From Lachancea thermotolerans CBS 6340 (Eukaryota > Ascomycota > Saccharomycetes > Saccharomycetales > Saccharomycetaceae): a DNA stretch of 64,000 nt. The stretch is taken from positions 930,001 to 994,000 of the forward strand of contig NC_013083.1 of NCBI RefSeq assembly GCF_000142805.1, written 5' to 3'. Position 1 is the stretch's first letter, and every line of letters begins with the position of its first letter. The notes below the pieces were generated by a model, which did no database searches, had not been told where the DNA came from, and saw nothing but the letters and a program-made list of their open reading frames with translations. Both the position numbers and the translations under genes were made by a program. Positions 28,910 through 38,775 of the stretch are shown here, one piece after another.

Positions 28910-31642
28910 TTAAATCTCCCAGGCGTGCCTCTCTTTCTCATCAGATTCAAGAGGCTCATCTATGCTGTTTATCTTGATGTCGCTACACAGACAGCACTTT
29001 GTCGATAGAAGACGATCCAGTTCCTTAAGATTATCCAATGTCATACCTTTGGTGGCACTTCTTTGGATAGTTTCTATCTTGCTTCTAAGCGCATGGTCTG
29101 TTGATTTCAAGATTTCTCTCACAAGGCAGTCTGTGTGGAAGGAATGTCCACAGGGGAAAACATAAAACTTCCGAGTCTGAAGCACGCGGTCACAACAATC
29201 GCAAGACGCGCCAGGCTCTAGCGTCTGGAACCTAGCTTTTAATGTCTCGATGTCCTCCACGATCTCTCTCTTGATCTTGATAGAGTTTTCTATTTCATGG
29301 GAAACGCGTGCCATTGTGCTGTTATGTTTCTCTAGGCTTTTTATGAGTTCGTCTTTAACATTCGCGATTGTTGTGAACTCTCCAAATAATGGGAGTAAAT
29401 CTTTTATTCCAAGAATACCGTTGGAATCTTGTAAAATTTCCCTTATAGTTTGCTTAGTATCGTTTTGTTGCTGTATCATGCACTGCGCTATCATGAGCCA
29501 CAGTTTCCGCCTGAGCTTCGAGTTTCCGTCAAGTTCAGGAGTGCTTGCTACAAGCTTGGCATCTTCCAGCAAGTCCATTTTTATCGCAAGCGTCACAGCC
29601 TCTTCGTATAGTCGCAGCCACGAATAGACGTAGATGCATGTCTTGTACCTCTTGAATTTGATGCTCAGTCTCAACACAAAATCGCTATCAAAGCAGCCGC
29701 TGTGCGCTTCGATGAAATCAATGATTTCGTTTTCCCTGCCTTTGGCATCAAATCCCGCAATCATCATAAAGATAGCTGAGTTAAACACAATCGGAGCCAG
29801 GTTTTCAGCATCTTCTGGCTCTTGAATACACCATTTAAGGTATTTCAATGCATAATTTGGGATTGATCTAGAAGAATCGGCTGATGAATGCATTTTTTGG
29901 AAATTGGAAAAATAAGTGAGCAATGAGCTGATAAGTTCAGAAGGATTGACGCCCTTGATTTGCATCCAAGTATTGACAGTGGAGTCTGGCGAATTGATCA
30001 ACAAGATGGTTGCGTACTTGTAAACGCACTCCAAATCTTGAGTCAATGCTAGCACCTTCAAGGCCTCGTACCAGTTTTTTGATCTTATCCAGTAAGATAA
30101 AACGTACTTATAATCATTGATAAGCCTAGCAAAGCTGAGAACCTCAAGTTTTCTGTTTTGACGTGCCATTATTTGATAAACTGTGTCTCTGTCAAGAATC
30201 TCCAGGTTCTTTTTGAAGAAAGCCATCAATTCTTTGCCAAGGCTCTCTTTTTTCAAGCGCCATGACTCGAGATTTTGATCGTCTTGTTCAGATGAAATCA
30301 ATTCATCAACATCATTCAACATTTGCATGAAGTTCCAAACAACCCAGTCTGAAAGTAAAGTAATTTGCACGATGCTATTTTTTCTTTGTCGGGCGGTATT
30401 TAATTTGGCGGTTAAAAACGCCTGCAACGCAACTAGATCGGATTTCTTCATCAGCTTGAGCGCAACTTCAGCAGTGGTTACAGAATCACTAACACCGTAG
30501 CATCTAGCAGCTTCAGTAAACTCTTCTTCGGAAAACAGATAGTCTCCCTTTTGCTCGAGAATAAAATCTTTTTCGGCAGGAGCAAGACCTGGTAGCTTGA
30601 GCGCTTCATCATATTTCCCCAACTTGCTGAGAAGTCGCCAAATCCCGTTATTTTCCCCTTCTAATACAATTTCGTAGATATTGCTTGTCGAGTAGCACCA
30701 GAAGGTCGGAGGACTCTGAGAATAATCAACTACAAGCTCCAAAAATTTTTCGCTCCCTTGGTTCCAAATTGTTTCCTGAGCAACCACTTCATTATTGAGC
30801 TTGTTGATAATCAGGATTTCATTCCCACGTAGTAATAGCAGGTGGTACTTACTCAGTGCAACACCCTTTACCCTGTGATTCGACGGAGGAAGCTCAACAT
30901 TAAGCAATACTGTAGCAGATTTCAATACATCGCCAGAGCCCTTGACAGTCCCAAAAATTGTACCAGAATCAATAGTCCATGCAAACGTATCTTGAAAAAA
31001 CACGAATTTTCTGCTTGATGTCTGTTCAATCTCTTCAAACTGCTCAGTCTCCGTAGGCGGAAGCTCTTTGAGAGTTGTAAGTGGATCCTTTGGGTTGCTC
31101 CAGTACCGAAGTGTGTGCCCTGTGGCTAAAAAAGCACATTTTTCAGCTCCGGGGGAACTTGCAAATATGAGACCGTCGATAGAATGAGGAGATGAATACG
31201 CCTTAGTTGCGGAGTTTTCACTTTGAGTGTTTACGACGTACACTTTTCCTTCGGTTGTGCCACACACAAAGTTGTTCTTTCCTTGCCACATTACGGAAAT
31301 AACATCTCGGTTCTTCTTCGACAGCTTTTTCAAGGGCGTCACCGACTCGTTGCCTTTCCCCAACGAATCCACTGTCAAGACGTAGTATTTGGCGAAGTTC
31401 GTCTTCAAAAGCAGAGTTGTGGCCGAAGGATCCATCCAAACCCTCAAAAGCTTCTCTTGTGGGCTTGAGAGCAACGCAAAATGGTATTTTATTACATTCG
31501 AAGGTGATTCCAGATCAATAAGGAACATATGCCCAGTTTTTAGTGCAAAGCACATAAAGTTACTTTCAACCTGGAGGGAGCAGACATTGTTCTCAATCTC
31601 TTTTATGAACTGTAGCTGCACATGCTCAATAGCCACTTTCAT
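28910..31642 (-). CDS. PEP3: HOPS/CORVET subunit Pep3/Vps18
   Basis: Class C Vps core protein that tethers endosomes and vacuoles for fusion. The 910-residue product (918 in S. cerevisiae) has an N-terminal beta-propeller-like half, a helical solenoid, a coiled coil near residue 780, and a C-terminal RING-H2 finger (about 810-890) with CDCCDRVL, FPCGHSFHTDCL and TKCCLCSDI. The last region KINSIDEPL resembles the S. cerevisiae end. The frame runs on upstream to an ATG at 31723, but S. cerevisiae Pep3 begins a few residues before EEVQLQFL, matching MKVAIEHVQLQFIK here; so the ATG at 31642 is preferred. Divergent from SMD3, with about 110 bases between. Confidence 0.92.
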   Translation of the reverse strand: MKVAIEHVQLQFIKEIENNVCSLQVESNFMCFALKTGHMFLIDLESPSNVIKYHFALLSSPQEKLLRVWMDPSATTLLLKTNFAKYYVLTVDSLGKGNESVTPLKKLSKKNRDVISVMWQGKNNFVCGTTEGKVYVVNTQSENSATKAYSSPHSIDGLIFASSPGAEKCAFLATGHTLRYWSNPKDPLTTLKELPPTETEQFEEIEQTSSRKFVFFQDTFAWTIDSGTIFGTVKGSGDVLKSATVLLNVELPPSNHRVKGVALSKYHLLLLRGNEILIINKLNNEVVAQETIWNQGSEKFLELVVDYSQSPPTFWCYSTSNIYEIVLEGENNGIWRLLSKLGKYDEALKLPGLAPAEKDFILEQKGDYLFSEEEFTEAARCYGVSDSVTTAEVALKLMKKSDLVALQAFLTAKLNTARQRKNSIVQITLLSDWVVWNFMQMLNDVDELISSEQDDQNLESWRLKKESLGKELMAFFKKNLEILDRDTVYQIMARQNRKLEVLSFARLINDYKYVLSYWIRSKNWYEALKVLALTQDLECVYKYATILLINSPDSTVNTWMQIKGVNPSELISSLLTYFSNFQKMHSSADSSRSIPNYALKYLKWCIQEPEDAENLAPIVFNSAIFMMIAGFDAKGRENEIIDFIEAHSGCFDSDFVLRLSIKFKRYKTCIYVYSWLRLYEEAVTLAIKMDLLEDAKLVASTPELDGNSKLRRKLWLMIAQCMIQQQNDTKQTIREILQDSNGILGIKDLLPLFGEFTTIANVKDELIKSLEKHNSTMARVSHEIENSIKIKREIVEDIETLKARFQTLEPGASCDCCDRVLQTRKFYVFPCGHSFHTDCLVREILKSTDHALRSKIETIQRSATKGMTLDNLKELDRLLSTKCCLCSDIKINSIDEPLESDEKERHAWEI

Positions 31643-31755
31643 CGCAGCCCACCCCTTCAGAGTGTTTTTCGTCAAGTGTTTTTCGAGATACTTTAGAAAT
31701 TGAAGTATTTCAATGCACATCAAAAATACTACGTGAAGCTACAGAAAGCCCAAAA

Positions 31756-32064
31756 ATGAGCTCCAACGGAATACCGATCAAGCTGCTCACGGAGTCTCAA
31801 GGCCACGTAGTGTCCCTAGAACTCACAACTGGTGAAGCCTACCGCGGAAAGCTTGTTGACAGCGAGGACAATATGAACGTTCAATTGAGAGACGTCACGG
31901 CAACTGCTAGAGATGGCAGTGTGACACGCATGGATCATGTATTTGTCAGAGGATCACATATACGGTTTTTCGTGGTACCAGATATCCTCAAGAATGCGCC
32001 GATGTTCAAGCAAGGTCCAACTTCAAAGCCTCCACCGCCCATCCGTGGACCGAAAAGAAGGTAA
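31756..32064 (+). CDS. SMD3: Core spliceosomal Sm protein SmD3
   Basis: One of the seven Sm proteins that ring U1, U2, U4 and U5 snRNAs; also in telomerase RNP in yeast. 102 residues (101 in S. cerevisiae). Sm motif 1 (VSLELTTGEAYRGKLVDSEDNMN) and motif 2 (VFVRGSHIRFFVVPD) are intact; the C-terminus ends PPIRGPKRR. Intronless here. A short GC stem followed by T-residues downstream is not clearly a terminator. It corresponds to YLR147C and keeps its PEP3 neighbour. Confidence 0.96.
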   Translation: MSSNGIPIKLLTESQGHVVSLELTTGEAYRGKLVDSEDNMNVQLRDVTATARDGSVTRMDHVFVRGSHIRFFVVPDILKNAPMFKQGPTSKPPPPIRGPKRR

Positions 32065-32266
32065 GGTCGCGCCTAGCATGAAGAAAAACCCTTTTGCTGA
32101 GCGGGTTTTTGCAAGCTCTAAAATGTATAATAAGAATAGAAGTGTAACTAAAATGCGATGTATGTAACTTTCCATAAACCGTTTTTTAGTCGTGGTAAAA
32201 CAAGTTTTATAATTATCCTCCTGACAATCAACCTAATATATTACTCAATTAAATTAAAGAATCGGC

Positions 32267-34960
32267 ATGGGAGACAGCGCTTTCACCTTCGGAGCACGAG
32301 AACTTTGCGACTTCTATCAGCTTAAAGATTTAGACCCCAAAGTTTCGTGGGCCGAGGACTCGAGTGTAGTGTATTCATTGAGTCAACCCCAAAATGCAGA
32401 CTCGATTGACTCGTCATACGTGGTTTTGAACGAGCTTTTGAGACAAGAGCACGAGCATAGCACTGAAAGAAACGACACTATTGAAACAGCAGGATTATCT
32501 GATCCATTGAACTCAAGTACCCGGCTTGAGGATCTCCTGGATCACTATCGTATCCCTCAAGATGAACGCTACAAATACTATATCAACAGTAAAAAGTTCA
32601 ATTCCAAACTCTACCTTAAACAATTGCATGCACAAGACTCGTTTAAGGATCTCAGTTTATCTTTGGATCACCTTGACCAATCGCTCCAGGCCCAAAGTGA
32701 GGACTTGAAGCAGCTGGTTCAGAGGAACTTCGTCAAGTATGTGAGGTCCAAGAACAACTTGGACCGTATTTACGAGCAGTTCAATAAGTTTTCCCTGGGA
32801 GAAAGTAGGGATTTTGGAACCGATGACCTTGGAGAAACTGTCGACGAGTCGATTCGTGAAATTACGATAAAGGTGAAACCGATTCTTGATATCAGTACTA
32901 AGCGAAGAAATGCTCAAACTACTATAGCATTTTTACAAGACCACAAACAGTTCTTTGATGCGCCAAAAAAACTGAAACATTGCTTGATAGAAAAAGACTT
33001 TGCTAATCTCGTTGTCGAATACAACAATGCTCACTCGACATTTAAGGACCTACAAAGACGGGGATTTACGTTTCCAATTTTGACCAAGATCTGGGATGAT
33101 ATTGAGAACACAATATGTCACTATAGAGAAGTGATATGGGATTCACTTGTCAACCTTGTTGCAGGCGAGACGCAAGAGCAGATCCTGCCTCTAATATCGA
33201 AACTTCTAGATCTGAATTATGCAGGAAATCCCATTATAGAATGGATTAACACAAAGCTTGATATATTTGAGCGGAAAATCGGAGAAGTTTGCTCACAAAT
33301 GTTTACCAAAATTATTCAGTCTCAGAAAAAAATTGTGGAAAGCGCTTTAAATGAGAAGGTTGATCTAACGTTCTATCTTTCTATCAAAAACCTAGCTGAT
33401 AAATTAAATGATGGTCAAGTTTCGCGATTTGGAATTGTTGGTAGCTCATTCCTGAAGAACCCGGGGCTTTGTGATACGGTTGTGGTTGTTGAAATGTGGC
33501 TATTGATTTCAAAGTTTATCAATTTATTGTCAAAGGAATCAAGCGATTTTGTGGAATTTTGGGGACACGTTGAAAAATTCCTAGATGGAACATACCAGAC
33601 TTCATTAATGAATGATAAAAGAAAAGATGACATACTTGGTTCCAATACACAAACTCGCGATGATTATGGCCAATTCTTGGAGATGAAAAATGAACAAATT
33701 CGATGCATTAGAAGGAGAGGTGAGGATTTCCTCAAGCGCCTATGTGAGAATTTATCAAATTTCTTCAACGCTTCTCAGGATACTCTCAGTACTGGGTCAA
33801 TACCAGAAAAGGAAACGGGAATACCTTTGGACTACGGTTTTTTGCCGCCAAATTCTAACTGCTTAAGCTGTTTGCGATACCTTCCCCGAATAGTCGAGCC
33901 TATTTTAAAGTTCACGACTGAATTAGCCCAGTTGAATGTCAGTTCAAGCTCTATTGAATTTTTAAGAGAAACAAATGCGCTTGTTTTGGAAAGATCCATT
34001 TCTGCTATCTCAGCAACAAAACTCAGAGATATCTCTTCTTTTCATACACTCGAAGATTGGTCCATGTATCGTACATCTGGTTCTGAAGAGTATGGCATTA
34101 CACAATTTCCAGAAGTTGTTCAAACTTTTCAAAATCTCAGCATAACAACAGTTAGAAACATGTTGTATTCGTATGAAAAGTTGCCTGTTCTAAATGGCAT
34201 TTATGTAGTGACGCATCCGTCACGCAAGATGCTAGCAGGTATTGAGGTTCAGCAAATTGTCTCAATGGAAGCGGTTCTAGAATCTATTTTGAAGGAGGCT
34301 GCCAAAGAAAAGGAAAACCCAAGAAACCCAAGGACTATATTAACACTGACTAACTTACAGTACATCAAGGGCTCAGTCTTCCCGCAAGTTCTTCGTTATT
34401 TTGACGAGTCTTTCGAGACACAGCTTTCGAGAAAGAATCTCGAAATCTTCACTTTGCTGGCAAAAATGGAAACATCTATCTTGGGAAATTACTTGTCAGA
34501 TCTGAAAGTAACCCTAAGGGATATTCTAGAAGAGCGTTTTTACGAGATCAATTGGGCCGCGTATAACTCGAACTCTTTTAGAGTCGGCGATTACATTATA
34601 GAGGCACTGATGGTTTTGGTAAGGGTCCACAGCGAATGTTTCAAAATCGCGCCGCAGTTGATTGGGCGCATTCTCAGAGAATCTCAAGTGTTCATATCAA
34701 AATACTTGTTTGAGGCTTTTAAGCCTTACGCCGGTAACCTCTCTTCAGATGGCTTGCTTCAGGTCGTAGTAGATTTGCAATTTTTCCTCAGAGTCTTAAG
34801 CAACATGCTTGAGACCACCACAGAAGCGACCATCAATGCAACTCTTCAGAATTGTTTTGAGAACGATCTTGATCGGATGCAGCGCTGTATCAAGGAAACA
34901 GAGCCCATCGTATCAGCTAACTTAGAGAAAACCAGCGTCCAGTTCGCTTCATTTAAGTAA
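32267..34960 (+). CDS. SEC5: Exocyst subunit Sec5
   Basis: Subunit of the octameric exocyst that tethers secretory vesicles to the plasma membrane at bud sites. 897 residues (971 in S. cerevisiae). It begins with a short disordered stretch; then come the conserved exocyst helices around DLKQLVQRNFVKYVRSKNNL (about residue 155), typical of the Sec5 coiled-coil region, and long helical-bundle repeats to the end. It corresponds to YDR166C, here set between chromosome XII-type genes SMD3 and the YLR146W-A-like frame. First ATG used. Confidence 0.92.
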   Translation: MGDSAFTFGARELCDFYQLKDLDPKVSWAEDSSVVYSLSQPQNADSIDSSYVVLNELLRQEHEHSTERNDTIETAGLSDPLNSSTRLEDLLDHYRIPQDERYKYYINSKKFNSKLYLKQLHAQDSFKDLSLSLDHLDQSLQAQSEDLKQLVQRNFVKYVRSKNNLDRIYEQFNKFSLGESRDFGTDDLGETVDESIREITIKVKPILDISTKRRNAQTTIAFLQDHKQFFDAPKKLKHCLIEKDFANLVVEYNNAHSTFKDLQRRGFTFPILTKIWDDIENTICHYREVIWDSLVNLVAGETQEQILPLISKLLDLNYAGNPIIEWINTKLDIFERKIGEVCSQMFTKIIQSQKKIVESALNEKVDLTFYLSIKNLADKLNDGQVSRFGIVGSSFLKNPGLCDTVVVVEMWLLISKFINLLSKESSDFVEFWGHVEKFLDGTYQTSLMNDKRKDDILGSNTQTRDDYGQFLEMKNEQIRCIRRRGEDFLKRLCENLSNFFNASQDTLSTGSIPEKETGIPLDYGFLPPNSNCLSCLRYLPRIVEPILKFTTELAQLNVSSSSIEFLRETNALVLERSISAISATKLRDISSFHTLEDWSMYRTSGSEEYGITQFPEVVQTFQNLSITTVRNMLYSYEKLPVLNGIYVVTHPSRKMLAGIEVQQIVSMEAVLESILKEAAKEKENPRNPRTILTLTNLQYIKGSVFPQVLRYFDESFETQLSRKNLEIFTLLAKMETSILGNYLSDLKVTLRDILEERFYEINWAAYNSNSFRVGDYIIEALMVLVRVHSECFKIAPQLIGRILRESQVFISKYLFEAFKPYAGNLSSDGLLQVVVDLQFFLRVLSNMLETTTEATINATLQNCFENDLDRMQRCIKETEPIVSANLEKTSVQFASFK

Positions 34961-34977
34961 ATTTAAGTTTGCCTTCA

Positions 34978-35271
34978 TCAAGTTTGAAACTCGTGGAAGG
35001 AAGAGGTAGCGTTGGAAGGACTTAGGTCATTCTCTCCTATAGAACAAAAGTCTTGGATGTCTCGGCGAATCTGTTCGTTGCTCTCCTTAAGAGAGCTGTG
35101 TAAAGCAACGACTTCACTCTGGAGCCCTGTTAATTCTTTGAGAATATCTGAGATCTGAGAATCTGCTATTGAAAGGGAATGATCGGATGAAGTCATTTCT
35201 CCTGCCAGTGACTCACCCTCCGACAAACGCCTAACCTTTGGAGAAGACAAGGAACTGTTCGAACTAGACAT
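34978..35271 (-). CDS. Small coiled-coil protein, possible YLR146W-A counterpart
   Basis: 97 codons with ATG, serine-rich N-terminus, then an amphipathic helix with heptads (ISDILKELTGLQSEVVALHS, about residues 40-72) and a short acidic tail. Its stop lies 17 bases from the convergent SEC5 stop, and the strand matches that of S. cerevisiae YLR146W-A, a 62-residue uncharacterised gene at the same place. I cannot align the two from memory, so the link is by position. The coiled coil, clean ATG and placement make it a likely real gene. Confidence 0.6.
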   Translation of the reverse strand: MSSSNSSLSSPKVRRLSEGESLAGEMTSSDHSLSIADSQISDILKELTGLQSEVVALHSSLKESNEQIRRDIQDFCSIGENDLSPSNATSSFHEFQT

Positions 35272-35543
35272 GCTGACAAGCTCTAGCGCTTTTCACAGGA
35301 TTGTTGAGTTTGTAATGTTGTATCTTTTGCTATATATACACTTCTTTAATTTATCCTTTGGAGTTTACTGTTTTAATTACAAAACTTTCCCAGCATACTC
35401 TGATGATAAGGCGCCGAATAAGCAAGCTGCCCACGAATACGAGACGGCGCCACTGAGTACTGTTTGAACTGTAATACAAATTTCCAAGAGGAATTGCGGC
35501 GTGATGACCAAGCTTATTAAATGTTACGATAAAGTATACAGCA

Positions 35544-36875
35544 TCACGAAAAGTGTTCTCCACGTTTTCTAAGAGAAGCAATGTGGTACAGAGGGTATAC
35601 GTCCCGAGGCTCGACGTTCACAATAGGGTCGTTCTCAAACTTGTGTAGAACGCATTTCTCAAACGCATTATTCTTCTCGGCATCGACAAGAAATTCGGTT
35701 CCATCATAGGAAATGAAGGCTGCGAATCTTGAGTCGTCTGAGTCACGGTTGTCAAGAGTCAAAGTCAGTAAGTTTGCTGAAAGCGCAGAGGACAATGATA
35801 TGATATTGAATGGCATCTCAATTTTCTGAGCTAATGTAATTGCCCCTATGTCAGGGTCAACTCTGCAGATCAGAACAACCTTTGTTTGTTCCACAAAAAA
35901 TGCAATGTATGGAATATTTGCAAATGTGACAACTTTAGCCACAGCATACTCTATCAGAGAGTTTGTCTCGTTCTGGAACTTTTCGGGAGCTAGTTGGGCA
36001 TCGCCAAGATAAGGCTCAACTATCTCACTTATATCCAAGGAATCTAGTAATTTACCGGACTCCCAGTTCCATGAATGAACGAGACTGTCCCCACCACCGC
36101 TAAATAGCAGGTTTGGCCCCCAACTAGGAAGACAGAGGGTTGACACAAATTGTTTGGATCCGTAAAGCCATTTGTTAATGACAAATGTTTGTGGATAGTG
36201 TGTGATGCGGATATGCTCATCTCTGTCCGCTGTTATTATCAGTTGTTTTCCATCAGCCTCTTTTGCGACAACTATGTCTGTGAGCAACGATACGTGGCCC
36301 AGAATAGGCTCAAGAGCAGCTTCTTGAACAACGCCTTCTTTTGTGCTCAAAGCATAAACGTCACCAAACTTGTCTGCCACTAAAACAGTTTTATCGTCGG
36401 TTGTTGTCGTCAGTGCGTTGGGCCTCTTAGGGAGAGGCTGGCGTTTCCTTAGCTTAAGGCAGTTCTCGGCGTTTGTATAGTCTAGCTCAAAAACAACAAG
36501 TGCCTTGTCAGAGTCCGTGCAGGCCATTAGGAGTGTCTCGTCTCGCGAGAGCGCCATGTTACGAATGTGTTTGAAAACGGGAGGAGCGCCCTGGCCTGGC
36601 ACAGGAACCTTAGCCTCCTTTATCGAAGGTTTGTTGCTATTGCCATCGTTGGTTTTTTGTCTTTTGGCTTCATTCTCTGCCAACTGTCTCTGCTGTTCCT
36701 CCCGAACCTTTGCCTTGATAGTGTCGCTATTGTCTGCATCGTCCACCCACATGCCAATTGCAACAAACTCCCCTCTCCCCTCTTCCCACCGAAGGGTGTG
36801 GATGGTATTTTTTACTACGAAAAAAAGTACAGTACCGTCTTTGGTAGCGAGCGATGATTGAATGGGGTGAATCAT
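35544..36875 (-). CDS. TRM82: tRNA m7G46 methyltransferase non-catalytic subunit
   Basis: Trm82 is the WD-repeat partner that stabilises the methyltransferase Trm8; together they make 7-methylguanosine at tRNA position 46. The 443-residue product matches S. cerevisiae (444) from MIHPIQSSLATKDG to the end SLRKRGEHFS. Visible blades include ILGHVSLLTDIVV, IITADRDEHIRITHYPQ and LFSGGGDSLVHSWNWE. The frame is open to a GTG at 36932; the ATG at 36875 is chosen because it aligns with the S. cerevisiae start. The upstream region has a tandem PAC-like array and an RRPE motif. Divergent from SPE4. Confidence 0.93.
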   Translation of the reverse strand: MIHPIQSSLATKDGTVLFFVVKNTIHTLRWEEGRGEFVAIGMWVDDADNSDTIKAKVREEQQRQLAENEAKRQKTNDGNSNKPSIKEAKVPVPGQGAPPVFKHIRNMALSRDETLLMACTDSDKALVVFELDYTNAENCLKLRKRQPLPKRPNALTTTTDDKTVLVADKFGDVYALSTKEGVVQEAALEPILGHVSLLTDIVVAKEADGKQLIITADRDEHIRITHYPQTFVINKWLYGSKQFVSTLCLPSWGPNLLFSGGGDSLVHSWNWESGKLLDSLDISEIVEPYLGDAQLAPEKFQNETNSLIEYAVAKVVTFANIPYIAFFVEQTKVVLICRVDPDIGAITLAQKIEMPFNIISLSSALSANLLTLTLDNRDSDDSRFAAFISYDGTEFLVDAEKNNAFEKCVLHKFENDPIVNVEPRDVYPLYHIASLRKRGEHFS

Positions 36876-36937
36876 GGTATAAAATCCTCGGTCCTGATCA
36901 GAAACTTTTGTTGGCTTTGCATCTTGTAGCACTCCGT

Positions 36938-36967
36938 CTCATCTCATCTCATCTCATCTCATCTCAT
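36938..36967 (-). promoter_or_regulatory. Tandem PAC-like (GATGAG) array upstream of TRM82
   Basis: Six CTCAT units in tandem on the plus strand read as five overlapping GATGAG cores on the TRM82 strand, 63-92 bases before its ATG. PAC (core GATGAG) is the Pbf1/Pbf2 (Dot6/Tod6) site of ribosome-biogenesis genes. AAAAATTTT (36988-36996), an RRPE core, lies 20 bases beyond. The array may also act on SPE4, transcribed the other way. Confidence 0.65.
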
Positions 36968-36987
36968 TGGCATACAAACTGGAGTCG

Positions 36988-36996
36988 AAAAATTTT
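36988..36996. promoter_or_regulatory. RRPE motif in the TRM82/SPE4 promoter
   Basis: AAAAATTTT, the core bound by Stb3 in S. cerevisiae, placed next to the PAC array in the usual PAC-RRPE pairing of ribosome-biogenesis promoters. Confidence 0.55.
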
Positions 36997-37262
36997 CGAA
37001 ATCACTTTAAACGTAAACGCAAGCTCAATGCATTCCTTAATTACACAGAAAGCCAGATACGAAGATCCAACAAGAGCTACGAAACAGTTCAAGTCCTTCG
37101 CTACCAATCCACGGCTCTTCGTTGTGTCAGAGGCCTTGTAAACCTTAAAGGCGTCCCTTAAGTCATCCTTGTTTCTCGAGACTTTTTTTTCGATTATTCA
37201 TCTTCGGCTAAATCTGAAAAAAGACCTCGAAACCTCGAGCATTACAACAGAACAAACAAGAG

Positions 37263-38144
37263 ATGGTAAATTCGGGGCTCATCAAAGATGGTTGGTTTTG
37301 TGAAGTGAACGACAATAGTTTTCCGGGCCAAGGTCTCGCTTTGAAGGTCGAGGAGGTTCTTTACCACTCGAAGAGTGAATTTCAAGATATTTTGGTATTC
37401 AAAAGTTCTTCATACGGCAATGTGCTGGTCCTTGATGGTATCATACAGGCCACCGAGAGAGACGAGTTTGCTTATCAAGAAATGATTTCATGCATTCCTC
37501 TTTATGCACACAAGGCTCCACGCAAAGTTCTGGTTATAGGCGGCGGTGACGGCGGCGTGGTCAGGGAAGTCGTTAAGCACTCAAGTGTAGAGAGTGTTAC
37601 TCTCGTTGAGATCGACGAGTTTGTCATTGACTTAGCTAAGGAATATTTGCCTGGTATGGCTTGTACATTTGGTCATCATAAAGTTCAAGTTAAGTTGCAG
37701 GACGGATTCCAATTTTTGCGCGATGTGGCAACACGCGAGCGGTACGATGTAATTATAACAGACTCTTCAGACCCAGAGGGCCCTGCTGAAGCATTTTTTC
37801 AACAGGAATATTTCGAGTTGCTGCACAGCGCCCTCAATGACGACGGAATAGTGATTGCACAAGCCTCAGAGAACGTCTGGCTCAACCTAGGATATATCCA
37901 AAATCTCGTGAAAACTGCAAAAGCAGTGTTCCCACAGGCTAGATATTGTTACACCACAGTACCCACGTACACATCCGGCCAGCTAGGTTTGATTGTGTGC
38001 GCTAAAGACAAATCTGTGAATCTCGAACACCCTATGCGTTCTCCGAGCCTCGAGGAGCAGTCCCAATTAAGATACTACAACGCCGGAATACATACAGCGT
38101 CGTTTGTCCTTCCCACTTGGGCGCACCACCAAATTTATAGATAA
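37263..38144 (+). CDS. SPE4: Spermine synthase
   Basis: Aminopropyltransferase making spermine from spermidine and decarboxylated S-adenosylmethionine. 293 residues (300 in S. cerevisiae). Signature: VLVIGGGDGGVVREV near residue 90, the substrate-binding VEIDEFVIDLAKEYLPG, the catalytic DSSDPEGPAEAFF (about residue 170) and YTTVPTYTSGQLG. Spermidine synthase (Spe3) is a close paralogue; the choice of Spe4 rests on gene order (YLR146C beside YLR145W) and the similar start (MVN...IKDGWF.E.ND.SFPGQ) and end (SFVLPTWAHHQI). Convergent with RMP1, with 28 bases between stops. Confidence 0.9.
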   Translation: MVNSGLIKDGWFCEVNDNSFPGQGLALKVEEVLYHSKSEFQDILVFKSSSYGNVLVLDGIIQATERDEFAYQEMISCIPLYAHKAPRKVLVIGGGDGGVVREVVKHSSVESVTLVEIDEFVIDLAKEYLPGMACTFGHHKVQVKLQDGFQFLRDVATRERYDVIITDSSDPEGPAEAFFQQEYFELLHSALNDDGIVIAQASENVWLNLGYIQNLVKTAKAVFPQARYCYTTVPTYTSGQLGLIVCAKDKSVNLEHPMRSPSLEEQSQLRYYNAGIHTASFVLPTWAHHQIYR

Positions 38145-38172
38145 ACCTTGAGTTTTAGTGCATATTGAAAGT

Positions 38173-38775
38173 TCAACCAAAAATATCATCAATCGCAGAC
38201 TTTTTCTTCTTCTTAACCTTCTTTTTAGCCTTCATCTTTTGTGTAGAGATGAGCGCAGCATTTGAGTTGATTTCTGTTTTCGGGAGCGGCACCATTGATT
38301 CGTCCACGACTTCACCCAATTCCTCGTTCACAAGTGACTGAAGCTGTTTTTCCACAGGAGATTCTGCCGCAAAAATTTGTTCAAACCTGATGAGCGCCAA
38401 GTTCTTAAATTCACGCTCATAGTCTGCATATATCTGCCGATACAAGGCATTTACTCTAGCCAGTAACCCTATCAACACAACTCCAAGTGTCACAAACTGC
38501 CCTAGGCCGACTACACCATTAAAGCTATAATACATCCGTGACAGCTGCTTTTTTTGGAACTTATTCAGGAGACTGTATAGCTTCCTAAGTTGGACCGCAT
38601 TCAGCTTCTGATGTTGAAGCAACTCTAAAACCTGCGCTGAGCTTCTTTTAAGTTCGTTAAAATGCTTCCACCATACAGCCATTCTGTGCTGGTTTTTATT
38701 TCTGTGGTTAATGAGAAGCACATAGCGGACTTCTTGGTGTAACTTATCAACCACTGCCACACCGTCTGGCTTCAT
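38173..38775 (-). CDS. RMP1: RNase MRP subunit Rmp1
   Basis: Protein found in RNase MRP but not RNase P; the complex processes pre-rRNA and some mRNAs. 200 residues (201 in S. cerevisiae). The conserved helical region has LLINHRNKNQHRMAVWWKHF and YSFNGVVGLGQFVTLGVVL; the basic C-terminus is KKKVKKKKKSAIDDIFG, nearly identical in pattern to that of S. cerevisiae. The frame opens from a TTG at 38790; the ATG at 38775 is chosen. Confidence 0.93.
   Translation of the reverse strand: MKPDGVAVVDKLHQEVRYVLLINHRNKNQHRMAVWWKHFNELKRSSAQVLELLQHQKLNAVQLRKLYSLLNKFQKKQLSRMYYSFNGVVGLGQFVTLGVVLIGLLARVNALYRQIYADYEREFKNLALIRFEQIFAAESPVEKQLQSLVNEELGEVVDESMVPLPKTEINSNAALISTQKMKAKKKVKKKKKSAIDDIFG

Noticed and set aside
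31643-31723. 27-codon N-terminal extension of PEP3 beginning at an ATG
   Set aside because: The S. cerevisiae protein starts at the later Met; the extension also takes up most of the short divergent promoter shared with SMD3.
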